Origin: Candidatus Methanoperedens sp.
Lineage (GTDB): Archaea; Halobacteriota; Methanosarcinia; Methanosarcinales; Methanoperedenaceae
Assembly (NCBI GenBank): GCA_027460525.1
Contig: JAPZAS010000020.1
Coordinates: 1-38,597 of the forward strand
Direction of reading: 5' to 3'
Length of the DNA: 38,597 nucleotides
Position 1 is the stretch's first letter, and each line of letters starts with the position of its first letter. Positions 32,001-38,597 of the stretch are shown here, one piece after another. Both the position numbers and the translations under genes were made by a program. The notes beneath the pieces are model-generated. The model had not been told where the DNA came from. It was given only the letters and a program-made list of their open reading frames with translations, and did no database searches.

Positions 32001-32987
32001 TCAATGAACTCTTAAATGTTCCTTAGCCGCAGGCGTAGTCTCCCTTCCCTGAGGCGTTCGTTTGATAAATCCTATCTGTATAAGGTATGGCTCGTAAACC
32101 TCTTCGATAGTCCTGACCTCTTCACCCACGGATATCGCGATTGTCTTAACGCCAACAGGTCCGCCGCCAAAATCCTCTGCTATTACAGCAATAATTTTCC
32201 TGTCAAGCTCATCCAGTCCGAGCCTGTCAATGCCCAGCATGGTCAGCGCATCATCCGCTGCGTTCTGCGTGATTTCTCCCTCTGCCCTCACAAGGGCAAA
32301 ATCCCATGCCCTCCTTAGAAGCCGGTTCGCAATGCGCGGCGTGCCCCGGCTGCGCTTCGCTATTTCAAGCGAACCGTCCTGCGTTATCGGAATTTGCAGG
32401 ATGGAAGCGCTGCGCCCAACTACGGAAACAAGCTCCTGCACCGAGTAGAGGTTGAGCCGCGACGTGAAGCCGAACCTGTCCCTGAACGGCGAGCCAAGAA
32501 GCCCAACCCTTGTGGTTGCGCCTATGAGGGTAAAACGTTCAAGCGTGAGTTTTATTGAGCGCGCGCTTGGTCCCTCGCCTATCATCACATCTATCTGGTA
32601 ATCCTCCATCGCCGGGTACAGAATTTCCTCGATAACGGAATTCATGCGGTGGATTTCATCAATAAAGAGTACATCCCCCTTCTTAAGCGCAGTAAGTATG
32701 GCAGCCAGATCGCCAGGCTTCTCAAGCACTGGACCCGAGGTGCTTTTTATATCAGAGCCCATCTCATGTGCGATAATATGCGCCAGCGTGGTTTTCCCAA
32801 GACCCGGTGGTCCAGAAAAAAGGATGTGGTCAAGCGGTTCGCCCCTTTTCTTGGAAGCCTCTATGAATACCTTGAGGGATTCCTTGAGCGCATCCTGCCC
32901 TATGAATTCGGAAAGCCTGGTGGGGCGGATGGTGATATCTTCCTTTTCATCATTCAGGGAAGTTGGCGTGATGATTCTTTCTTCCAT
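32001..32987 (-). CDS. ruvB: Holliday junction branch-migration ATPase RuvB
   Basis: The motor of the RuvAB complex, 328 residues. Walker [10 protein letters not shown] (59-67), Walker [11 protein letters not shown] (106-115), sensor ATTRVGLL, the SPFRDRFGF arginine-finger loop, and the C-terminal winged helix ([15 protein letters not shown]). All motifs intact. It lies 9 bases after ruvA on the same strand. Bacterial in type; archaea usually rely on Hjc and Hel308/Hjm instead. Confidence 0.97.
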   Translation of the reverse strand: MEERIITPTSLNDEKEDITIRPTRLSEFIGQDALKESLKVFIEASKKRGEPLDHILFSGPPGLGKTTLAHIIAHEMGSDIKSTSGPVLEKPGDLAAILTALKKGDVLFIDEIHRMNSVIEEILYPAMEDYQIDVMIGEGPSARSIKLTLERFTLIGATTRVGLLGSPFRDRFGFTSRLNLYSVQELVSVVGRSASILQIPITQDGSLEIAKRSRGTPRIANRLLRRAWDFALVRAEGEITQNAADDALTMLGIDRLGLDELDRKIIAVIAEDFGGGPVGVKTIAISVGEEVRTIEEVYEPYLIQIGFIKRTPQGRETTPAAKEHLRVH

Positions 32988-32996
32988 GGCGATTAT

Positions 32997-33584
32997 TTAC
33001 TCTTTGCGTTCTTTTATTTTCAAAAGCGCAGCTTTAATCAATGCTTCCACAGTGGGTTCTTTAATGCCTGCGGATACGGCGTTTACGGCTTCCTGAGCCC
33101 TCCGCATTTCAAATCCAAGGGAAACAAGAGCGCTCACAGCATCGTAATTGACATTGCTTGCAGGGGCTTTATAATCCCCCATTTTCTTTTTCATTTTGTC
33201 CTTGAGTTCGAGGATTAACCGCTTGGCATTTTTCTGACCGATTCCAGAAATGCGGGTCAATACTTTTTCATCCTCATGTATTATTGCGGCAGCAAGCTCC
33301 TCTATCCTAATCTGAGAAAGGATGTTCAATGCAATCTGGGGTCCGACTCTTGTCACGCTTATCAGGAGTTTAAATATCTCAAGCTCGCCTGCACTGGTAA
33401 ATCCATATAAATTGAGGGCATCCTCCCTGACATGGAGGTAGGTGTACATCTTTACCTTTTCTCTCTGATTAAGCTCCAGCAATGCCGGTTTCGTGACACT
33501 GACCTGATACCCTATACCATTGACATCGATAACAACAAAACCTTCGCCGCGATGCGCAATCTCTCCATATATGTGTGCAATCAT
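32997..33584 (-). CDS. ruvA: Holliday junction-binding protein RuvA
   Basis: The four-way-junction clamp of RuvAB, 195 residues. Domain I (MIAHIYGEIAHRGEGFVVID), the HREDALNLYGF-type segment (HVREDALNLYGF), the two helix-hairpin-helix motifs (VTRVGPQIALNILSQI, LTRISGIGQKNAKRLILELK) and the C-terminal RuvB-contact domain (DAVSALVSLGF). Starts 4 bases after the ruvC stop. Confidence 0.96.
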   Translation of the reverse strand: MIAHIYGEIAHRGEGFVVIDVNGIGYQVSVTKPALLELNQREKVKMYTYLHVREDALNLYGFTSAGELEIFKLLISVTRVGPQIALNILSQIRIEELAAAIIHEDEKVLTRISGIGQKNAKRLILELKDKMKKKMGDYKAPASNVNYDAVSALVSLGFEMRRAQEAVNAVSAGIKEPTVEALIKAALLKIKERKE

Positions 33585-33588
33585 GTTA

Positions 33589-34059
33589 TTATCTCATTAT
33601 ATTTATATGGCATAAAGCAATCGAAAGACCGTCTGCAGCATCGTCAGGTTTTGGTATTTCCTTTAAATTTAAAAGCCTCTTAATCATTTCCTGCATCTGT
33701 TTTTTATCCGCCCTTCCCGAACCTGTGATTGCCTGTTTTACCTGAAGCGGAGTATATTCAAATACAGGTATGTGCTTTTGCTGCGCCGCAAGAACGATAA
33801 CCCCCCTCGCCTCGCTGACCGACATCGCATTTGTGACATTCTTATTGAAAAAGAGTTTTTCCACTGCGACAGCTTCTGGAGAATACTTTTCAAAAAGTGC
33901 GATAACCTCGGTGTATATTTCCAGGAGCCGCTGCGGGGTTTGTTTTTCAGCAGAGGTTCTTATACAACCATAGCTTACGGGAGTAATGGCGCTTTTCTCA
34001 GTTCTTATGACGCCAAAGCCCACGGTTGCAAGTCCCGGGTCAATTCCGACGACAATCAT
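33589..34059 (-). CDS. ruvC: Holliday junction endonuclease RuvC
   Basis: The resolvase that cuts the junction held by RuvAB, 156 residues from the start at 34059 (MIVVGIDPG). The four catalytic acids are Asp7 (GIDPG), Glu67 (AVEKLFF), Asp140 and Asp143 (PDDAADGLS). A frame extension to a GTG at 34080 adds seven residues not found in the family. ruvC-ruvA-ruvB is the order of many bacterial operons. Confidence 0.96.
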   Translation of the reverse strand: MIVVGIDPGLATVGFGVIRTEKSAITPVSYGCIRTSAEKQTPQRLLEIYTEVIALFEKYSPEAVAVEKLFFNKNVTNAMSVSEARGVIVLAAQQKHIPVFEYTPLQVKQAITGSGRADKKQMQEMIKRLLNLKEIPKPDDAADGLSIALCHINIMR

Positions 34060-34148
34060 GGTGTTTAAAAAGTGCTTCACGTTTATGTCCTTTTGGTCAG
34101 GAATACTTTCTTTTGCATTACATATTTCACCGGAACCTGTTAAGTAAG

Positions 34149-34159
34149 TATTTTATACC
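34149..34159 (+). promoter_or_regulatory. A/T element in the divergent ruvC/FKBP promoter
   Basis: tattttatacc lies about 40 bases before the FKBP start and reads TATA-like in both directions (ggtataaaata on the minus strand), so it may serve FKBP and, with a longer leader of about 65 bases, the ruv operon. Confidence 0.4.
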
Positions 34160-34197
34160 ATCGATACATGAAAAGCGCAAAAGGACAGGAATAATTT

Positions 34198-34896
34198 ATG
34201 AGTATCCAGAAAGGAGATTTTATAAGAGTTTCATACACCGGAAAAACAGCAGACGATAGCCGCGTTTTTGATACAACGGATGAAGAAGTGGCAAAAGCCA
34301 ATAAAATCTATAACGAAAAAGGAAAATACGGGGGAGATGTTATCATCGTGGGCGCGGGTCACACCATCGCCGGGCTGGATGAGGATTTCACAGGCAAGGA
34401 TGTGGGTTATAAAGGTGAAGTTACAGTCCCGCCTGAAAAAGCTTTCGGGCACAGGAACCCTGAACTTATCGAGAGCGTACCCATAACCAAATTCAAGGAA
34501 AGACCTCGGGTTGAGACGATGGTGGAGGTTGATGGTCGCCAGGGCATGGTGATCAGGGTGATTGGCAGGATGGCGCAGGTTGACTTTAACAGGTTCCTGG
34601 CTGGACAGACTGTCACATACGACTACGAGATAAAAGAAAAAATAGAGGATATAGAGGGTAAGGTAAAGGGTCTTTTAGGTCTGTATATCGGGAAGGATTT
34701 TTCAATTCAGGTAAATGACGGCACTGCGACGGTTGAAATTGAACCGGCACTGACCTATAACCAGCGATGGCTCATGTCAAAAAGACAGATTGCACGCGAG
34801 ATTATAGATAACACCGATATTAAGGAAATAGTGTATCTTGAGAGATACAACAAAGATGTGCTGGAGCCGAAAACAGCCAGTGAAATTAAATCATAA
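34198..34896 (+). CDS. FKBP-type peptidyl-prolyl isomerase, long archaeal SlyD-like form
   Basis: A 232-residue cis-trans prolyl isomerase and chaperone. FKBP part: FIRVSYTGKTADDSRVFDTT, GAGHTIAGLDEDFTG and EVTVPPEKAFGHRNPELI, then the IF chaperone insert (about residues 90-140: VDGRQGMVIRVIGRMAQVDF), return to the FKBP sheet (FLAGQTVTYDYEI) and a C-terminal archaeal domain (KGLLGLYIGKDFS to the end). Its stop overlaps the convergent gene's stop by 11 bases. Confidence 0.92.
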   Translation: MSIQKGDFIRVSYTGKTADDSRVFDTTDEEVAKANKIYNEKGKYGGDVIIVGAGHTIAGLDEDFTGKDVGYKGEVTVPPEKAFGHRNPELIESVPITKFKERPRVETMVEVDGRQGMVIRVIGRMAQVDFNRFLAGQTVTYDYEIKEKIEDIEGKVKGLLGLYIGKDFSIQVNDGTATVEIEPALTYNQRWLMSKRQIAREIIDNTDIKEIVYLERYNKDVLEPKTASEIKS

Positions 34897-36001
34897 TAAC
34901 AGGTCTGAGCACTTCCCACAGAATCAGGACAACTATCGCCACCTCAAGGATGAGGGTCAATTGCTGTGTGGAAAGTTCCCTTGCTGTGGTGTATAGCTCT
35001 TGCAACGAATTAATCTTGTGCTCCACCACTTTCTCGAATTCCCCCACCCTGAGCGTGTTCAGCATCTTCTGATAGGCGGACTGGTAGTACCAGTCTGAGG
35101 TTATTTTATGGGGATTCATCAGGTCCTCGATATCATCAAGGATTACAAGCCCGATTTCGCTTACTTTTAGCAACGATTTTTCAAGTTTCCTGGGCGCCTG
35201 AGTGAGGAAATAATACCTTGAACTGCGCAGTTTGGTTATGGAGTCAAAGGCATTTGTGATTTCAACATCAATCTTCATGTCGTATATCTGGAATAAAAGC
35301 AAAAGCGATATCGCCAGTTCAAGCAATTCACGCAGTTCCTTGAAGTAATCCTCGCATCCGAGAATGAGTACTCCCTCTGTTGAGGCAAGAAACAGGTCCT
35401 CATCATAATAAGAGAGGTCGTTGGCGAGCTTTTCCGTAATCTCTTTACTGTGCAGCGCGCGTATGGAGGTCTCGCCTGACAGGAAACGCGTGATAACCTC
35501 GCCGTACTGCTCCTTCAGGCTTTTCTGGTCAAGTTTTGGAGTGAAATCTTTAATTTTCAGGAGCGTGTATCTCTTTGTGACCGGAGAATAAAAAATCGTC
35601 ATGCCAGGATTGAGTTTTTCGCGAGTCTCGTTGATCCTCTTGTTGACGAACGACTGAAAATCAAGTCCTTCAACAATAATTGTGTTTGAATGAAGCGCCA
35701 CCAGTATATCATTGAACAATATCCTGTCCCTGATTTCGATCTCTGTCCGCAGGAGCGATACGCCTGCGACAAAAACATCGGTATATATATTTGTGTTGCA
35801 CGTTATTTTTTCATTACCCGCAACGATAACAGCCACACCTTCAGAATGTGCCACTTCTATGGGTTTATTCCATCTTTCCGCAACCGCCTCTGAACCTATG
35901 AATTTTTTTAACTGGCTATTGTCCACTTTCCCGCCATGCCCAAAAGCCACGAGTATGGTGAGTTTGCCGTTGAAAATAGTTAAATCGCCGGTGGAGTCCA
36001 T
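34886..36001 (-). CDS. Protein with C-terminal membrane anchor, RMD1/DUF155-like in layout
   Basis: A 371-residue protein whose only membrane helix is at the extreme C terminus (LILEVAIVVLILWEVLRPV), preceded by helices (DWYYQSAYQKMLNTLRVGEF, VVEHKINSLQELYTTARELS) that resemble the end of RMD1/YagE (DUF155) proteins. The N-terminal half (IFNGKLTILVAFGHGGKVDN) does not look like that family. So it is probably a tail-anchored protein of unknown job. gpmI lies 36 bases upstream. Confidence 0.6.
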   Translation of the reverse strand: MDSTGDLTIFNGKLTILVAFGHGGKVDNSQLKKFIGSEAVAERWNKPIEVAHSEGVAVIVAGNEKITCNTNIYTDVFVAGVSLLRTEIEIRDRILFNDILVALHSNTIIVEGLDFQSFVNKRINETREKLNPGMTIFYSPVTKRYTLLKIKDFTPKLDQKSLKEQYGEVITRFLSGETSIRALHSKEITEKLANDLSYYDEDLFLASTEGVLILGCEDYFKELRELLELAISLLLLFQIYDMKIDVEITNAFDSITKLRSSRYYFLTQAPRKLEKSLLKVSEIGLVILDDIEDLMNPHKITSDWYYQSAYQKMLNTLRVGEFEKVVEHKINSLQELYTTARELSTQQLTLILEVAIVVLILWEVLRPVIMI

Positions 36002-36037
36002 ATAAATGGATATAGGGTTGAAAAGTATATAAAGATT

Positions 36038-37561
36038 TTATAGCGGTTTTATTAAAGACTTTCCTGTCATCTCTTGCGGTTTTTCAAGCCCCAGAACATC
36101 GAGCAGGGTAGGGGCTATATCAGCAAGTATCCCATCCTTGAGCTTGATGCCCTTCTCACAGAAAATGAAAGGAACCGGGTAAGAGGTATGGGCAGTATGT
36201 GGAACGCTATCGTCCAGCATCTGCTCAGCATTGCCGTGGTCAGCGGTTATTATCAACAACCCCTCCCGGGCTTTTACAGCATCAAATACCCTGCCGATGC
36301 AGTCATCGATTGCCTCCACGGCAGCCACGGCAGCATCAAATATTCCTGTATGCCCAACCATATCAAGATTGGCATAATTCAGGATTATCGCATCGTATTT
36401 GCCTGAAGACAGCGCTTTCACCACCTCATCCGTCACGAGAGGAGCGCTCATTTCAGGCTGCAGGTCGTAAGTAGGTACTTTCGGGGAGGGGATCAGGAGC
36501 CTTTCCTCGCCTTCTACTGGCGTTTCCCGCCCCCCGTTAAAAAAGAATGTAACATGAGCATATTTTTCCGTCTCTGCGATTCGAAGCTGTTTCAAATGAT
36601 GTTTGGACAGGACATCTGCGAGAATATTCTTCAGGGATTCCGGTTGGAAGGCGACAGGCATATTGAATGTCTCATCATACTGTGTAAGGCACACGAAATG
36701 TGTATGCGGATTAAAATCTCGCTTAAAATCCCTGAATTGCGGGTCTATGAAGGCGCGGGTTATCTCGCGGGCGCGGTCTGAGCGAAAATTAAAGAATATT
36801 ATGGAGTCATTATCCGAGATTTGAGCGACTGGCCTGCCTTTTTTGGTAATCACCACAGGTGCGACAAACTCATCCGTCTCGCCGCGCACATATGCATTTT
36901 CCACGGCATAAGTCGCAGTCTCTGCTGTAATACCCTGCCCTGCTGTCATGGCATTGTAAACCTTTTCCACCCTCTCCCATCTTCTGTCCCTGTCCATGGC
37001 ATAATATCTTCCTGAAATTGTGGCAAATTCCCCGCCCAGTTCTTTCATTTTTTTTTCCGCATCTTTAATATAATTCAAAGCGCTCTTCGGAGGCACATCC
37101 CTGCCGTCAAGAAATGCATGGATGTATACCTTTTTAATACCCTGCTTTTTTGCCAGTTCAAGCAGCGCATATAAATGCGAAATGTGACTGTGAACTCCCC
37201 CGTCTGAAAGCAAACCCATGAGATGCAGCGATGAACCATTGTTTCTGGCGTTTTTTACAGCATCCAGAAGCGTTTTGTTGCTGAAAAAATCCCCTTCGCG
37301 GATCGATTTTGTTATCCGCGTCAGATCCTGGTAAACAATCCTTCCGGCGCCTATATTAAGGTGCCCGACCTCTGAGTTGCCCATCTGCCCCTGGGGTAGT
37401 CCCACTGACATGCCAGAGGCAATAAGCCTGGAATTAGGATAGCCTGAAAAAAGTTTATCGAGGTTAGGTGTTTTTGCGGATGTTATGGCGTTTCCCTCTG
37501 CGTTCTCACGCAGACCATAGCCGTCCAGTATCATTAATAATAAAGGTCTTTTTTTAATCAT
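36038..37561 (-). CDS. gpmI: 2,3-Bisphosphoglycerate-independent phosphoglycerate mutase
   Basis: Interconverts 3- and 2-phosphoglycerate in glycolysis/gluconeogenesis using two metal ions. The 507-residue protein opens [20 protein letters not shown], has the active-site Ser in [16 protein letters not shown], then [39 protein letters not shown] and the second metal set ADHGNAEQM. This is the long bacterial-type iPGM; many archaea use the shorter apgM type. The UbiB gene precedes it by 49 bases. Confidence 0.96.
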   Translation of the reverse strand: MIKKRPLLLMILDGYGLRENAEGNAITSAKTPNLDKLFSGYPNSRLIASGMSVGLPQGQMGNSEVGHLNIGAGRIVYQDLTRITKSIREGDFFSNKTLLDAVKNARNNGSSLHLMGLLSDGGVHSHISHLYALLELAKKQGIKKVYIHAFLDGRDVPPKSALNYIKDAEKKMKELGGEFATISGRYYAMDRDRRWERVEKVYNAMTAGQGITAETATYAVENAYVRGETDEFVAPVVITKKGRPVAQISDNDSIIFFNFRSDRAREITRAFIDPQFRDFKRDFNPHTHFVCLTQYDETFNMPVAFQPESLKNILADVLSKHHLKQLRIAETEKYAHVTFFFNGGRETPVEGEERLLIPSPKVPTYDLQPEMSAPLVTDEVVKALSSGKYDAIILNYANLDMVGHTGIFDAAVAAVEAIDDCIGRVFDAVKAREGLLIITADHGNAEQMLDDSVPHTAHTSYPVPFIFCEKGIKLKDGILADIAPTLLDVLGLEKPQEMTGKSLIKPL

Positions 37562-37610
37562 TCATCTTGAATACTTTTCTCGGAGGTATGTAATTATCGG
37601 TTTACGGATA

Positions 37611-38597
37611 TTACCACTTGCCAGAGCGCAGTATCGAAATAAGAAGCCCAAACCCCAGAAAACCAGCAAGAAGGAACCCGATAATCCCGAGCAGAGGAAC
37701 GCCAAAGATGCTGGGCGACATCCTTGTCTGGATAATAAGGGAAGAACCCACAATCAGGGCAGCGATTATCATGGAAAAAGAGAGTCGATTGCTCATTATG
37801 TCCAGTGTCTCGATAAAGTTTTCAAGACCCTGGTGTTCCAGTTCAAATCTCAGTGTCCCTCTTTCTGCTTTTGTGATGATATGGTTAACTCTTTTTGGGA
37901 AAGCTTTAATCAGACGGGCAAAATCCCATACGGTTTTTGCTGCCTCTCCCATTATGTACGAAGCTTTGGTGCGCTCCTCCATCATCTTTTTAACATAGGG
38001 CTCGGTAAGCTCTGCGAAATTATGCTCGGCGTCAAGTTTGCGGCTTATTTCATCCCTCATGATAAGCGTTTTCGAAAGCAGCATTATATTTGTTGGGATT
38101 TTCCCCCTGCTTTTTACAAAAACATCGATCAGGTCGCGCAAAAACGCCGTCGGATCGATAAATTTAGTAGATAAACTGTAATATTTGTTTAAAAGTTCTT
38201 CAAGTTTTATCTTGAGCGCGGGGCTCTCACTTCCAGCATCGCTGATCAATCCAATTTCTGCGAGGGCTTCTATAAGAAAATCTATATCATTATTTCGTAT
38301 AGCTATCATGATATTGGCAAGGTTTTCGTGAAGCACAGGGTCGATGTGTCCTGCCATCCCAAAATCAAGGAATACAATAACACCTTCACGTGATACCAGA
38401 ATATTTCCCGGGTGAGGGTCTGCATGATAAAAACTGTCATCGAATACCATTTTCAAATATGCATTTGCAAGATCAATTGCGATTTTTTTCTTATCCAGCC
38501 CTGCCGCCTCGATTTGTGATATATCAGATACCTTGATACCATCTGAATATTCCTGCGTAAGAACATGTTTTGTTGCGTATTTCCAGTAAACCTTTGG
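37611..38597 (-). CDS. UbiB/ABC1-family atypical kinase (5' end missing)
   Basis: The visible 328 residues are the C-terminal part of a UbiB-like protein kinase; the frame is open at the right edge. The segment VLTQEYSDGIKVSDI, the catalytic HADPHPGNILV and the metal-binding FLDFGMAGHIDP are clear. The end has two membrane helices (SFSMIIAALIVGSSLIIQ and GIIGFLLAGFLGFGLLIS), also typical. The N-terminal KxGQ motif is outside. The role in archaea is likely membrane-lipid or quinone-linked, not tested. It precedes gpmI on the same strand. Confidence 0.9.
   Translation of the reverse strand, partial: PKVYWKYATKHVLTQEYSDGIKVSDISQIEAAGLDKKKIAIDLANAYLKMVFDDSFYHADPHPGNILVSREGVIVFLDFGMAGHIDPVLHENLANIMIAIRNNDIDFLIEALAEIGLISDAGSESPALKIKLEELLNKYYSLSTKFIDPTAFLRDLIDVFVKSRGKIPTNIMLLSKTLIMRDEISRKLDAEHNFAELTEPYVKKMMEERTKASYIMGEAAKTVWDFARLIKAFPKRVNHIITKAERGTLRFELEHQGLENFIETLDIMSNRLSFSMIIAALIVGSSLIIQTRMSPSIFGVPLLGIIGFLLAGFLGFGLLISILRSGKW

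Noticed and set aside
1-38597. CRISPR array, insertion sequence or rRNA
   Set aside because: No regularly spaced short repeats, transposase motifs or rRNA-like sequence found; the only long repeats are the TPR units and the FAD-gene 3' end.

Overview
The window is a stretch of archaeal chromosome. Clear archaeal markers are TATA-binding protein, ribosomal protein L15e, a PF01877-type RNA-binding (exosome-linked) protein, the archaeal purine enzyme PurP, an archaeal YchF-type GTPase, a DUF447 protein, a PGF-CTERM surface protein and TATA-box promoters. Bacterial-type MutL and RuvABC, a cobalamin-dependent ribonucleotide reductase, rubrerythrin and several FprA-like flavodoxin domains point to an anaerobic euryarchaeon. 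A methanogen or ANME-type relative of the Methanosarcinales is my best guess. This is inference from gene content, not from a marker phylogeny.

Layout. 0-2.2 kb holds informational genes: the YchF 3' end, tRNA-His, the PF01877 protein, L15e and TBP. 2.2-5.8 kb holds purD with a long C-terminal tail, then rubrerythrin, a flavodoxin and a QueG-like Fe-S protein. 5.8-10.8 kb is accessory: an orphan HicB, a scrap of 3-dehydroquinate synthase II, a STAND ATPase with TPR repeats, a tiny Cys-rich protein, an unknown gene, a YjjX-type NTPase and an MNT/HEPN pair whose HEPN gene seems to carry an early stop. 10.8-16 kb holds class II ribonucleotide reductase, a DEAD-box helicase, a VOC protein and a VapBC pair.

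16.1-19.6 kb is a five-gene minus-strand operon and the most interesting part of the window: DsrE-like protein, small rubredoxin-like protein, an IscS homologue that has lost the PLP lysine (Asp in its place) but keeps the persulfide cysteine, an IscU scaffold fused to a thioredoxin-reductase-like flavoprotein that lacks the CxxC pair, and a flavodoxin. Together they read as a PLP-independent sulfur and electron delivery line for Fe-S cluster assembly.

19.7-24.6 kb holds a coiled-coil protein, a small membrane protein, a PGF-CTERM protein, MutL and another membrane protein. 24.8-28 kb holds a methyltransferase, PurP and an FAD oxidoreductase. 28.0-30.6 kb is a toxin/defence-like island (PIN toxin with partner, a PD-(D/E)XK-like protein, a second MNT/HEPN pair). 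Its first part is bracketed by a direct repeat of the 3' end of the FAD gene.

30.6-38.6 kb holds a CitG-like/DUF447 pair, ruvC-ruvA-ruvB, a long archaeal FKBP, a membrane-anchored protein, cofactor-independent phosphoglycerate mutase and the 3' part of a UbiB-family kinase.
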